From Demequina activiva (GTDB lineage Bacteria > Actinomycetota > Actinomycetes > Actinomycetales > Demequinaceae), in contig NZ_BONR01000002.1 of the NCBI RefSeq assembly GCF_016862815.1, forward strand, positions 124,001 through 188,000: a stretch of DNA of 64,000 bases. The letters run 5' to 3'. This document shows, in pieces, positions 29,349 through 38,052 of this stretch (within the stretch, counting starts at the first letter, position 1; each line of letters starts with the position of its first letter). The position numbers and the translations under genes are program-made. Under the pieces are notes generated by a model. The model saw nothing but the letters and a program-made list of their open reading frames with translations. It was not told where the DNA came from and did no database searches.

Positions 29349-30542
29349 TCAGGCGCCGAACTCGCGCCTGCTCTCCGGCATCATCCAGTCCTCGTCCGCC
29401 ACGCGCGTGCTGAGCAGCGGGTCGCCATCCTTGACCAGCAGGTACTCGGTGCTGATGTCCCGCGGACCCTGGTCCGGATCGTCCCAGGTGGTGTCGACCA
29501 GCACCCAGCGCCCGTCCACGAGCACCTTGTTCCACGCATGTCCCGCGGACAGCTCGCTCGTGCTGTCGGTGCCGGTGACCGTCACGGCGTCGAGGCCCGC
29601 GAGCTCGGCCATCGCGGTGAACGCCATCGCGTATCCCGTGCACACGGCGCTTCCCTCGACGAGGATCCCGTAGGCCTCCTGGGACTGCTGGACGATGGGA
29701 AGTGCCCGGCCCACCTCCAGCGCATCGGACGCCTGAGTGTCGTACGTGGCCGCGGTGACGATGTAGTGATGGATCAGGCTCGCCTTCTCCGCGTCGCTCG
29801 CGGCGCCGGCGACACCGGCGGCGACCAGGGCGTCGGCTGCGGCCTGGCGCGTCTCGCTGCGACGGCGCTCCGCCTCCTCGTCGTCGTACACGTAGTTCGG
29901 CTGCAGGGTGAACGTGCCCGCGAGCTCCCGGACGGTCCACAGGTCGACGTACACGTACGGGCTCTGGATCGCGGCCTCGCCCACGGCCGCGAGGATCGCG
30001 TCCGTGCCGTGCTCGTGCGCCCACTGCGTCACGTCGATCGCCGGCGCCTGCGTGACCAGCAGTGGCTCGAGCGCGACGGCCATGGGCGTCGAGCTGTAGG
30101 TCCCGTAGGGCGTGTCCGGCGCGATGGGGGCAGCCGTCGCGTCCTCGACCACCGTGAACTGAACCCGCTCGGGCGTCGAGCCCCAGCCGCCGGACACCAT
30201 GGACGCGATGCCCGCCGCGACCGCGACCGGCACCAGCAGGCCGAGCGCACGGCTGGCACGCGATCGGCGCGGCGGGACCGTAGCCGGGTACGCAGGCGCT
30301 GAGAAGGACGGCCCGTGGCTCGTAGGCGTGTGCGGGGACCAGGCAGGTCCGGGTGCCGGTGCGGTCACCGGCGCCGCCACGGCGGTGCGCGGCCGGGTGT
30401 GCGTGGTCCAGCGCTGACCGTCCCAGTAGCGCTCGTACGTCGGCGAGCTCGGGTCCGGCATCCATCCGGCCTGTGGCAGCGGCGCAGGCGCTGGCGCCGG
30501 CGCGGCAGCGCTCTCGCCGGCCCCCCCGTCGGGATAGAACAT
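29349..30542 (-). CDS. DUF2510 and transglutaminase-like membrane protein
   Basis: A 397-residue protein. The N-terminal DUF2510 motif is AGWMPDPSSPTYERYWDGQRWTTHT (about 25-50), then comes a Pro-rich linker, one transmembrane helix (about 103-125), and an extracytoplasmic transglutaminase/protease-like domain. The putative triad is intact: Cys in GSAVCTGYAMAF, His in SAGHAWNKV, Asp in VLVDTTWDD. Related domains cross-link or cleave peptides at the envelope; the activity here is inferred. The ATG at 30542 begins just before the DUF2510 motif. Confidence 0.82.
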   Translation of the reverse strand: MFYPDGGAGESAAAPAPAPAPLPQAGWMPDPSSPTYERYWDGQRWTTHTRPRTAVAAPVTAPAPGPAWSPHTPTSHGPSFSAPAYPATVPPRRSRASRALGLLVPVAVAAGIASMVSGGWGSTPERVQFTVVEDATAAPIAPDTPYGTYSSTPMAVALEPLLVTQAPAIDVTQWAHEHGTDAILAAVGEAAIQSPYVYVDLWTVRELAGTFTLQPNYVYDDEEAERRRSETRQAAADALVAAGVAGAASDAEKASLIHHYIVTAATYDTQASDALEVGRALPIVQQSQEAYGILVEGSAVCTGYAMAFTAMAELAGLDAVTVTGTDSTSELSAGHAWNKVLVDGRWVLVDTTWDDPDQGPRDISTEYLLVKDGDPLLSTRVADEDWMMPESRREFGA

Positions 30543-30658
30543 CACGCGGCCACCGTCCTCGCGGGCCAGGCGCCGCCCCCACGGCCGCGCGTGGATGAGA
30601 CAGTACCTCACCACTCCGCCCTCGCCACGCTGGTGCGGGCCGCGTCGATCGGCGAGGG

Positions 30659-31747
30659 CTAGGCCTGCTCCGCCGTGGCCACCTGGCCGGCGTCCACGAC
30701 CTCGCCCACGAGGCGCTCGATGACGTCCTCGAGCATCGCGGCTCCGATCACCGTGCCAGCGGGCTCATCGGTCGCGCTCGAGCCGTCGCCCCCGTCCTCG
30801 CGCACCAGGGCGATGTGGGTGCCACGCACCTGCATCGCCGTCAGCGCCTCCTCGAGCGACGTGTCGGGCGTCAGGAAGGTGATGGGACGGACCGCATCCT
30901 CCGGGATGGGCTTGCTGGCGTGACCACGCGGCACCTCGACGAAGTCCTTGAGGTGCAGGTAGCCCACGTACTCGCCGTCCGCGTCGATCAGCGGGAACCG
31001 CGAGAAGCCCGTCCTCACGCACTCCTTCTGCGCGCGCTGCGGCGTCACGTCGACGGGCAGGGTCACGAGGTCCTCGCACGGCGTCAGCACATCCATGACC
31101 GTCTCGAAGGACAGCTGGATCGATCCCGACATCACGCGGTGCTCCTCCTCATCGAGCAGGCCCTCCTGGCGCGACTCGGCCACGAACGCGGACACCTGGT
31201 CTGCATTGAACGCACTGGCGACCTCGTCCCGAGGCGTCACGCGCAGGATCTTGAGCACGCCGTTCGCGAACCAGTTCAGGGCCCAGATCACCGGCTTGAG
31301 CACCCACACGATCGCGTACATCGGGGGTCCGAGCAGGATCGCGGAACGCTCCGGTCCGGCGATCGCGATGTTCTTGGGAACCATCTCGCCCAGGACCATG
31401 TGCAGGGCGACCACGATCACGAGCGCGATCGCGAACGCGATCCCGTGCAGCCAGGCCCCCTCGACGCCGATCGCGGCGAGAGGCTTCTCCAGCTGATGCG
31501 CCACCGCGGGCTCACCGATCGCGCCCAGGCCCAGCGAGCACATCGTGATGCCCAGCTGTGCGCCGGCCATCATGAGGGACACCTTCTCCATGGCACGCAC
31601 GGTGATGCGCGCGGGGTAGGAGCCCTCCGCGGCGCGAGGCTCGATCTGCGTGCGGCGAGCGGAGACGAGCGCGAACTCCGCGCCCACGAAGAACGCGTTG
31701 CCCGCGAGCAGCGCGACGGCGATGAGGATCGCGGTGAGGTCAGACAT
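30659..31747 (-). CDS. CNNM-type (HlyC/CorC) CBS-domain membrane protein, copy 2
   Basis: A 362-residue integral membrane protein. The DUF21/CNNM domain has about four transmembrane segments (1-160, with GNAFFVGAEFALVSARRTQIE and LGEMVPKNIAIAGPE), followed by a cytoplasmic CBS pair (about 215-345). It lacks the C-terminal CorC/HlyC domain of its neighbour. Family members act in Mg2+/Co2+/Mn2+ export or homeostasis. Its start overlaps the end of copy 1 by eight bases, so both are read in one operon, possibly as a heteromeric transporter. Confidence 0.88.
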   Translation of the reverse strand: MSDLTAILIAVALLAGNAFFVGAEFALVSARRTQIEPRAAEGSYPARITVRAMEKVSLMMAGAQLGITMCSLGLGAIGEPAVAHQLEKPLAAIGVEGAWLHGIAFAIALVIVVALHMVLGEMVPKNIAIAGPERSAILLGPPMYAIVWVLKPVIWALNWFANGVLKILRVTPRDEVASAFNADQVSAFVAESRQEGLLDEEEHRVMSGSIQLSFETVMDVLTPCEDLVTLPVDVTPQRAQKECVRTGFSRFPLIDADGEYVGYLHLKDFVEVPRGHASKPIPEDAVRPITFLTPDTSLEEALTAMQVRGTHIALVREDGGDGSSATDEPAGTVIGAAMLEDVIERLVGEVVDAGQVATAEQA

Positions 31748-33176
31748 CCGCGGCCTCCCTGTCGCCGTCCTCGCCACGCGAACGGCGCGAGCGTGGCGAG
31801 TCCTCGTCCCCGTCGTCGTCCTCGTCGTCCTCACGCGGCACGACCTCGAGGATCACCCTGTCCACACGGTGGCCGTCACGCCGCGTGACGCGCAGGCGCA
31901 CCTTCACGGGCGTGGGGATGTCGTCCTCGTCGCGGTGGTCCTCGTCGCGCGCGTCCACCTCGATCACGTCGCCCACGTGCGGGAAGCGCTCGAGGTGCTC
32001 CGTGATGAAGCCACCGAGCGTGTCCGACTCGCGCGCCTCCGGCATCTCGATGTGCGCGATGTCTCCGGCCTCGTCCGGTCGCAGCAGGCCGGACAGCGAC
32101 CAGCGCCGCTCGTCCAGCTGCCGGAAGCGGGCGACGGGACGGTCCTGCTCGTCCTCGATCTCGCCCACGATCTCCTCGACCAGGTCCTCGAGCGTGACGA
32201 CGCCATCGGTGCCGCCGTACTCGTCCACGACGATCGCCACCTGCGAACCCTTGCGCAGCGCGTCGAGCACGGCGCTGAGCGGCATGGTGGACGGCACGGA
32301 CTCCACGGGCAGCATGATGTCGCGCATCGTCATGCCCTTGCGCTGGCGCGGCGGGACCGCGAGCGCCTTCTTGAAGTGCGCCACGCCCAGGATCTCGTCC
32401 ACGTTCTCGCCCATGACGGGGAAGCGCGCGTGCCCCGTGCGCGAGGCGAGCGCGAGCAGGTCCGCCACGGAGTCGTCTGCCTCGACGAACGTGACGCGCG
32501 TGCGCGGGGTCATCGCATCGGACGCCGTGCGGTCCTTCATCTCGGCCGCTCTCGCGAGCCTGCGCGCCACCCGGGGCTCGAGCGTGCCCTGGGCGGCCGA
32601 GCGCTCAGCGAGCGACTCGAGCTCCTGGGCCGAGCGCGCCGAGGCGAGCTCCTCGCGCGGCTCGATCCCGAACCGGCGCACCACCCAGTTGGCGGAGCCG
32701 TTCAGCACTCGCAGCAGGGGGCCTGCGAACCACGTGAAGCCCCGCTGGGCTCCGGCGACGGCACGGCCGATGCGCAGCGGCTCCGCGATCGCCCAGTTCT
32801 TGGGCACCAGCTCCCCGAAGATCATCTGTGTCGCCGTCGCGATGATGAACGCGGCCGTGAAGGACACGGCGACGGATGTGGCCTCCGGCAGTCCCAGCGA
32901 CTCGATGGGTCCGCGCAGCAGCGTCGCGATCGACGGCTCCGCGATGAATCCCACCAGCAGCGAGGTGACGGTGATGCCCAGCTGAGCACCGGACAGCTCG
33001 GTCGAGAGTTTCTTGAGCCCGGCCTGGAGCGACGCCGCGCGCTTGTCGCCCGACTTCGCCGCGCGGTCCACCGTGGGCCTGTCGACCGTGACGAACGCGA
33101 ACTCCGCAGCGACGAACAGCCCGTTCGCGGCGATCAGCGCCACGGCCAGCAGCAACAGCAGCCAGGCCTGGGTCAT
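31740..33176 (-). CDS. CNNM-type (HlyC/CorC) CBS-domain membrane protein, copy 1
   Basis: A 478-residue protein: CNNM membrane domain (about 1-190, with AANGLFVAAEFAFVTVDRPTVD and FGELVPKNWAIAEP), tandem CBS domains (about 205-330, including VVDEYGGTDGVVTLEDLVEEIVGEI) and a CorC_HlyC C-terminal domain (about 340-430), then an acidic and Arg-rich tail. A divalent-cation export or homeostasis role is known for the family. Its ATG overlaps the stop of a 40-codon leader ORF (ATGA), a feature easily missed. Confidence 0.88.
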   Translation of the reverse strand: MTQAWLLLLLAVALIAANGLFVAAEFAFVTVDRPTVDRAAKSGDKRAASLQAGLKKLSTELSGAQLGITVTSLLVGFIAEPSIATLLRGPIESLGLPEATSVAVSFTAAFIIATATQMIFGELVPKNWAIAEPLRIGRAVAGAQRGFTWFAGPLLRVLNGSANWVVRRFGIEPREELASARSAQELESLAERSAAQGTLEPRVARRLARAAEMKDRTASDAMTPRTRVTFVEADDSVADLLALASRTGHARFPVMGENVDEILGVAHFKKALAVPPRQRKGMTMRDIMLPVESVPSTMPLSAVLDALRKGSQVAIVVDEYGGTDGVVTLEDLVEEIVGEIEDEQDRPVARFRQLDERRWSLSGLLRPDEAGDIAHIEMPEARESDTLGGFITEHLERFPHVGDVIEVDARDEDHRDEDDIPTPVKVRLRVTRRDGHRVDRVILEVVPREDDEDDDGDEDSPRSRRSRGEDGDREAADV

Positions 33177-33295
33177 GACAGGTCGCCTGTGCGAGAGCCG
33201 GTGGCGGCTCGATGAATGAGGGCAGGCGCCGGGCCGCGCGTCATCGCCAGGGGCGAGGCAACGGGCCGGCGCTCAGGACTATGGCCGTCGGGCAT
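33173..33295 (-). CDS. 40-residue leader ORF coupled to the CNNM operon
   Basis: MPDGHSPERRPVASPLAMTR and onward, 40 residues, Pro/Arg-rich, no family. TACACT (minus strand, 33307-33302) lies exactly six bases upstream, so the transcript would begin at this ATG. Its TGA overlaps the ATG of the first CNNM gene (ATGA), coupling their translation. The start codon sits inside a box resembling the one at the mntH start. Whether the peptide itself matters, or only the coupling, cannot be told. Confidence 0.5.
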   Translation of the reverse strand: MPDGHSPERRPVASPLAMTRGPAPALIHRAATGSRTGDLS

Positions 33296-33307
33296 GCCGA
33301 AAGTGTA
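33287..33307 (-). promoter_or_regulatory. Leaderless promoter and MntR-like box of the CNNM leader ORF
   Basis: Minus strand TTTCGGCATGCCCGAC (33302-33287) shares the 11-mer TTCGGCATGCC with the mntH start-codon palindrome at 48026-48049, and like it is centred on the ATG of a leaderless start. The right arm is degenerate. TACACT at 33307-33302 is the -10. Binding by the same regulator is an inference. Confidence 0.4.
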
Positions 33308-33417
33308 CGCGAGGCGCGCGCGCTCGCACGCGATCGCTCGTGACCTTGGTCCCATGCTGCGTGCGTGAGCGCTTCTACGCTCGTGTGCAGGAAGCACCGC
33401 GAGGAGGTGGGGCAGCC

Positions 33418-34530
33418 GTGGGCGCCGAGCATTGCTCTCATGTCGACGACCGTGCGGGACATGAGCCCGTGCGGCGGCCGTCGTGTCCCATCGCCCTGCG
33501 CACCACCACCATGGCGGCGATGCTCAACGGAGAGCTCGCCGACCATGGCGTGTACGACGGCTTCGAGCTGCAGTGGTTCGACGATGCGCTCCACGGCACG
33601 GGCATGGCGGTGCTGCTGAGCCGCCGCGAGGATCGCTCCGTCGACTGCTACGTTCACCACGACATCTGCCTCGATCGCGCCATGTACGGCATCGGCGCGG
33701 GCGTGCGGACGTGGAACCGCGTCGACCTGCGCGGCGCGCACCTCGAGGTGCACGCGGACGGCGTGTCCGCCGAGGTCGCCTTCCTTGACGTCGACGGACG
33801 CCAGGTGATGATCGACATCGACGATCGCGATGGCGTCGCTCGCCGCCCAGCCGCCATGCTCGCGCCGGTGGGCGCGGGGACCGTGCGGCCCTCGTCCTTG
33901 ATGCTCGTCTGGATGCCGCGCTTCGACCTGGTGCGATCGGCGCCCGGCCGCGGCCCTGTCGTCCGCATCGACGGCGAGGACGTGGCGCTCGGCACGCTGC
34001 CCGGCGCCCGATGGCACGGTCGCCACCTCCTCAAGTACGCGGCGCCCGTGTGGCCCATCGAGCTGTGCCGCGACGGGGACGCCCCTGCGGTGAGCGGGGG
34101 ACAGGGCCGTGCCTGCCTCACGGGCGACGGTCGCGCCGTGAAGGCCATCAGCGCCGCCGCCGAGGGCCACGCCGCCCACATCGTGTTCGACCCCGCCTTC
34201 CCTGACCTGCGCGCCCTCGACGCCGGTCAGGCGCGGGAAGGACGGTGGACGGTCGCCGTCAACGACGTCGACCTCACGGGCGGCGTCTGGACCGCGACCC
34301 CAGGCCCTGGTCGCACGGAGGTCCATCTCGAGGTGACGCGCTCCTGGCGCCCCGGCGCGCTGCCATGGCTCATGCGCGTGGTCACCACGCTCATGCCGGT
34401 GTTCCGCCGGTGGCCACGCACCTACGCGTGGCGCGCGACCGTGCCCGACGGGGGCGGCCCGCCGCACGGGCGATGGCTGCGCACGGGCGGGCAGGACGGC
34501 ACCGCCTACCGCCGCGCCACCCGCACCTGA
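33418..34530 (+). CDS. Unknown protein, possibly lipocalin-like/all-beta
   Basis: A roughly 370-residue soluble protein of no recognised family. Beta-strand-rich segments (HGVYDGFELQWFDDALHGTG, MLVWMPRFDLVRSAPG, GVWTATPGPGRTEVHLEV) recall the repeated two-domain lipocalin-like fold of AttH/CrtC proteins, but I cannot confirm this. The start is uncertain: GTG 33418 has GAGGAGG about ten bases upstream, while ATG 33511 has no ribosome site but begins the better-looking part. Bases 33296-33417 upstream hold the divergent promoter region. Confidence 0.6.
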   Translation: MGAEHCSHVDDRAGHEPVRRPSCPIALRTTTMAAMLNGELADHGVYDGFELQWFDDALHGTGMAVLLSRREDRSVDCYVHHDICLDRAMYGIGAGVRTWNRVDLRGAHLEVHADGVSAEVAFLDVDGRQVMIDIDDRDGVARRPAAMLAPVGAGTVRPSSLMLVWMPRFDLVRSAPGRGPVVRIDGEDVALGTLPGARWHGRHLLKYAAPVWPIELCRDGDAPAVSGGQGRACLTGDGRAVKAISAAAEGHAAHIVFDPAFPDLRALDAGQAREGRWTVAVNDVDLTGGVWTATPGPGRTEVHLEVTRSWRPGALPWLMRVVTTLMPVFRRWPRTYAWRATVPDGGGPPHGRWLRTGGQDGTAYRRATRT

Positions 34531-34651
34531 AGGCGCTCGCGGCACCGGACCTTCGCCGCGCATCGGCCCAGGTGCGCGGGGTAGCGTGGCGGTCATCGGC
34601 CTCGACGCATGCGGCCGTGTCACCGTCCGTCCCAGCACCGTGAGGTCCTCG

Positions 34652-36274
34652 ATGGCAGCCCCGACTGGCCGCGCCTCAGGCGCGTCGCCCGCCAAGCGCG
34701 AGCATTGGAGCGGACAGACCGCGTTCATCCTCGCGGCCGTGGGCTCCGCGGTGGGCCTGGGCAACATCTGGCGCTTCCCCGGCCAGGCCTACGAGGCCGG
34801 CGGCGGCGCGTTCATGATCCCGTACCTCGTCGCGCTGGTCGCCGCCGGCATTCCCATCCTGTTCCTCGAGAACGGCATCGGACACCGGTTCCGCGGCTCC
34901 GCACCGCTCGCGATGCGTCGGTCCACGCGCCGCGGCACCAGCCGGGCGGGCGAGGGCGTGGGCTGGTGGCACGTCGCCGTGTGCTTCGTCATCGGGCTGT
35001 ACTACACCGCGGTGATCGCGTGGGCGGCCAGCTACTTCTTCTTCAGCTTCGACCTGCGCTATGCGGACGATCCCGGTGGCTTCTTCCTGGACCAGTACCT
35101 GCGCCTGGGGGAGCCGGGCACGGTGTCGCTCGAGTTCGTGCCCGGGGTGCTGTGGCCGCTGCTGGGCGTGTGGGCCGTTGCGATCGCCATCCTCGCGCTG
35201 GGCGTCGCCCACGGCGTCGAGCGCCTCAACGTCATCGGCATCCCGCTGCTGGTGGTGACCTTCCTCATCCTCGCGGCGCGAGCCCTCACCCTCGAGGGCG
35301 CAGGAGACGGCCTGAGCGCGCTCTTCACGCCGGACTTCGCGGCGCTGCGCGACGTGGACGTGTGGATCGCGGCCTTCGGGCAGGTGTTCTTCTCGCTGTC
35401 GCTGGCCTACGGCGTGATGATCACCTACGCGTCGTACCGCCGCCGGCGCTCCAACATCACCGGCCCGGCGCTCGTGGTCGCGTTCGGCAACAGCTCCTTC
35501 TCGATGCTCGCGGGCATCGCCGTGTTCTCCGCGCTGGGCTTCCTCGCGCACCAGGAGGGCGTCGCCGTCGCGGACCTCGAGGGCTACTCCGGCGTCGACC
35601 TGTCCTTCGTGACCTTCCCCGCCGTCATCGCGCAGATGCCCGGCGGCGCCTTCTTCGGCGCCCTGTTCTTCGCGGGGCTGGTGATCGCCGGCCTGACCTC
35701 GCTGATCTCCGTGCTGCAGACCATCTCCGCCGCCCTCCAGGACAAGTTCGGCTGGAACCCGCGCGTCTCCGCGGTGGTGGTGGGCGTGATCTCCGCGGTG
35801 CTGTCCGCCGTGGGCTTCGCGACCACCACGGGGCTGTTCCTGCTGGACGTCGTGGATCAGTGGTCCAACCAGCTCGGGATCGTGGCCGGCGCTGTCGCGA
35901 TGATCGCCGCGGCTCTGTGGTTCGGACGCCGCGGCACCGAGCTCAGGCGTCACCTGTCCACGGTGTCGACCTTCCGGCTGGGCCGGGCGTGGGTGGTGCT
36001 CGTCAACGTGGTCGCGCTGGTGCTGATCTTCATGTTCGTGTCCAAGGCCGTGACGCTCGGCGCCTACGGCTACGGTGACTATCCCACCTGGTATGTCGTG
36101 GTGTTCGGATGGGGGACGGCGGCCTTCCTGCTCGCCGTCGCAGCGGTCCTGTCGCTGGTGAGATGGCGGCGCGACGTGCGCGACTTCTCGCCGTGGCCCA
36201 CCCGAGCCCAGCTGAACCTGCCGGCCCAGCCCGACCCCACCGGCGCATCGGCCGGTCGCGAGGAGCACCAATGA
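34652..36274 (+). CDS. metP: Neurotransmitter:sodium symporter-family transporter, MetP-like
   Basis: A 540-residue integral membrane protein with about 12 transmembrane helices. SNF hallmarks are AAVGSAVGLGNIWRFPGQAYEAGGGAFMIPYL in helix 1-2 (sodium and substrate site) and ISVLQTISAALQDKFG later. It resembles the Na+-coupled methionine/alanine importers, and the small MetS-like gene overlapping its end supports that subgroup. Substrate inferred. The ATG at 34652 is followed by a short basic N-tail. TAGCGT (34581-34586) is a possible -10. Confidence 0.87.
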   Translation: MAAPTGRASGASPAKREHWSGQTAFILAAVGSAVGLGNIWRFPGQAYEAGGGAFMIPYLVALVAAGIPILFLENGIGHRFRGSAPLAMRRSTRRGTSRAGEGVGWWHVAVCFVIGLYYTAVIAWAASYFFFSFDLRYADDPGGFFLDQYLRLGEPGTVSLEFVPGVLWPLLGVWAVAIAILALGVAHGVERLNVIGIPLLVVTFLILAARALTLEGAGDGLSALFTPDFAALRDVDVWIAAFGQVFFSLSLAYGVMITYASYRRRRSNITGPALVVAFGNSSFSMLAGIAVFSALGFLAHQEGVAVADLEGYSGVDLSFVTFPAVIAQMPGGAFFGALFFAGLVIAGLTSLISVLQTISAALQDKFGWNPRVSAVVVGVISAVLSAVGFATTTGLFLLDVVDQWSNQLGIVAGAVAMIAAALWFGRRGTELRRHLSTVSTFRLGRAWVVLVNVVALVLIFMFVSKAVTLGAYGYGDYPTWYVVVFGWGTAAFLLAVAAVLSLVRWRRDVRDFSPWPTRAQLNLPAQPDPTGASAGREEHQ

Positions 36275-36417
36275 CGGCCGATGCACTGGTGCTGATGATC
36301 GCGACCCTCGTCGTGGTCTGGGGCGGCCTGGGCGCGTCGATCGCCTTCCTGGCGCGGCGCCCGGACCGCACGGATCTGCCCGAGGGCGGCGAGGACGATC
36401 CCGCGGCGCAGTCCTGA
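36271..36417 (+). CDS. metS: MetS-like small subunit of the NSS transporter
   Basis: A 48-residue protein with one transmembrane helix (MTADALVLMIATLVVVWGGL then GASIAFLARRPD) and a short acidic tail. It overlaps the transporter stop by four bases (ATGA). In Corynebacterium a similar tiny protein is needed for methionine import by MetP. Identity rests on size, topology and position. Confidence 0.8.
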   Translation: MTADALVLMIATLVVVWGGLGASIAFLARRPDRTDLPEGGEDDPAAQS

Positions 36418-36437
36418 CGTCGGTCGCTGAGGCCGCA

Positions 36438-37496
36438 TCATCCGAGCAGGCACGAGGCGACGCCCACCGCGACCTCCCGCTGGGCCATCGTCACGTTCCC
36501 GGCCGCGTCGCGCACCTCGATGTCGACCACGACGAGCGAGCTCAGCAGCCCCAGGTCGAGCGCCGTGATCGGAGCGAGCACACCGCTCCACGTGCCGCCC
36601 GCCCCGCTCAACGGGATGAGCTGAGAGTGTCCGGTGGCGGTCGTCACCCGCAACGATGCCGCAGTCACCGCCCTGTTGTCGCTCGCCTGCACGCTGACGG
36701 GGGCGGGCTCGCCGCACACCAGGGAGTCGACCGCCCACGAGGCGAGCCCGCTGACGTTCACGGCGTGGATCACGGGTGCGACCGTGTCCTGCAGCGGTCC
36801 CTCGGGCAGCACGCCCTCCACCGTGTCCTTCACCGCATCCTCGACGTCGCCGAGCGAGACGTCGACGTCCAGCTGCACGTCGAGCAGTCCGTCGGCGGCC
36901 GATGTCGAGCCGCCGCCATCGCTGCCGCGTCCGCCCTGACCCGACCCGCCCCCGGGCGAGTCCTGCCGCGCGTCGCCGGGCTCGACGCCGGGCGCCGGAA
37001 CCGGACCTGCTCCCGGACCGGTGGAGCCCGCGCCGTCGCGGGGCCCTGACGTCGCCGCCGCGGCCTCGCCGCGCGCCGCCTCCGGCGCCGTGATGCCGGG
37101 GATCACCGCCTCGATCGTGGGAGCGGGCTCGACGCGCACGTCGACGATGCTGGGGGGCGCGCTCACGCCCGGCACCGGTTCCGCATCGAACGGCGCGCGA
37201 TCCACGAACCACGCGCTCGCCGCTGCGGCCGCCGCCGCGCCGGCCGCCAGCGCCAGCCATCCACCCACCCCGATCCCCGCGGCGCGCGCGGTGCGCCGAG
37301 CAGGGCTCGGCGCCCCCACCCCTGCGGGGTCGACGGCATCGAGGAAGGTGGGAGACGCTGGGGCCAGCGCGACGTCCGCGCCGCCGCTGTCGATGCGCGC
37401 CGTGAGGCTCGCCAGCAGCTCTTCGCGGCCCGCCACGGTGGGGGAGCCCGCCGCGGAGGTCAGCAGTGCGCGCAGTGCGGCATCGATGTCGTCCAT
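36438..37496 (-). CDS. Membrane protein encoded with the ECF sigma factor, putative anti-sigma partner
   Basis: A 352-residue protein. The cytoplasmic N-terminus (about 1-80) begins MDDIDAALRALLTSAAGSPT and has no HxxxCxxC zinc motif. One transmembrane helix (about 85-105) leads to a Gly/Pro/Ala-rich linker and an extracytoplasmic C-terminal domain with an Ig-like pattern (SVQASDNRAVTAASLRVTTA, VDIEVRDAAGNVTMAQREVAV). The ATG at 37496 has AAGGAGG seven bases upstream and touches the sigma stop; a GTG at 37499 is the alternative. An anti-sigma role is inferred from position and topology. Confidence 0.7.
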   Translation of the reverse strand: MDDIDAALRALLTSAAGSPTVAGREELLASLTARIDSGGADVALAPASPTFLDAVDPAGVGAPSPARRTARAAGIGVGGWLALAAGAAAAAAASAWFVDRAPFDAEPVPGVSAPPSIVDVRVEPAPTIEAVIPGITAPEAARGEAAAATSGPRDGAGSTGPGAGPVPAPGVEPGDARQDSPGGGSGQGGRGSDGGGSTSAADGLLDVQLDVDVSLGDVEDAVKDTVEGVLPEGPLQDTVAPVIHAVNVSGLASWAVDSLVCGEPAPVSVQASDNRAVTAASLRVTTATGHSQLIPLSGAGGTWSGVLAPITALDLGLLSSLVVVDIEVRDAAGNVTMAQREVAVGVASCLLG

Positions 37497-37993
37497 CACG
37501 CCACCTCCTTGCGCAGTTCCTTGGCCAGCGACCCGCGGCCGCGGCTCAGTTGGGTCTTGACGGTTCCGGAGCTGATGCCCATCACCTGGGCGATCTCGTC
37601 GACCGCAAGGCCATCGAGGTAGTGCAGGACCACCGCGGTCCGCTGACGATCCGGCAGGTGAGTGAGCGCCTCGTGCACCGCGAGCGAGTCCACCACGTGC
37701 TCGGCCTCGTCGTCCGCCGGCTCGTCCCACTCGACCGCCTTGACGTACGCGCGTCCCTGGGCCCCGTCTCGCCGCCAGCCCTGCTTGACGTAGTTGATGG
37801 CGACCACGGTGATCCAGCCCGAGAGATTGTCGGGCTCGGTGTCGCAGGACAGGGTCTTGACGATCGCGTCCTGCACGGCGTCCTCGGCACGCTGGCGGTC
37901 CCCGGTCGCGACAGCGACCGCTCCGACCACACGTGCGTAGTCGGAGTCCAGGAAGGCGGCCACGCGAGCCCGCGTGGCCGCCGTCGCCGTCAT
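37496..37993 (-). CDS. ECF RNA polymerase sigma factor, SigE/SigM-like
   Basis: A 165-residue sigma-70-family protein with region 2 (about 10-80: DYARVVGAVAVATGDRQRAEDAVQDAIVKTL, LSGWITVVAINYVKQGWRR) and region 4 (about 108-160: ALTHLPDRQRTAVVLHYLDG, VDEIAQVMGISSGTVKTQLSRGRGSLAKEL). Extracytoplasmic-function type. It is coupled to the putative membrane partner, which would release it on an envelope signal. The neighbouring secreted protein at 38053 may be a target. Confidence 0.92.
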   Translation of the reverse strand: MTATAATRARVAAFLDSDYARVVGAVAVATGDRQRAEDAVQDAIVKTLSCDTEPDNLSGWITVVAINYVKQGWRRDGAQGRAYVKAVEWDEPADDEAEHVVDSLAVHEALTHLPDRQRTAVVLHYLDGLAVDEIAQVMGISSGTVKTQLSRGRGSLAKELRKEVA

Positions 37994-38052
37994 CGCGAAT
38001 CAGCCTCCCTCAGCACCATTGCTGGTCTTTTCAACCTAGACCCGCGGATATG

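Noticed and set aside
34676-36286. 536-codon open frame antisense to the NSS transporter
   Set aside because: The MetP-like protein is well supported and the antisense frame is compositionally biased.
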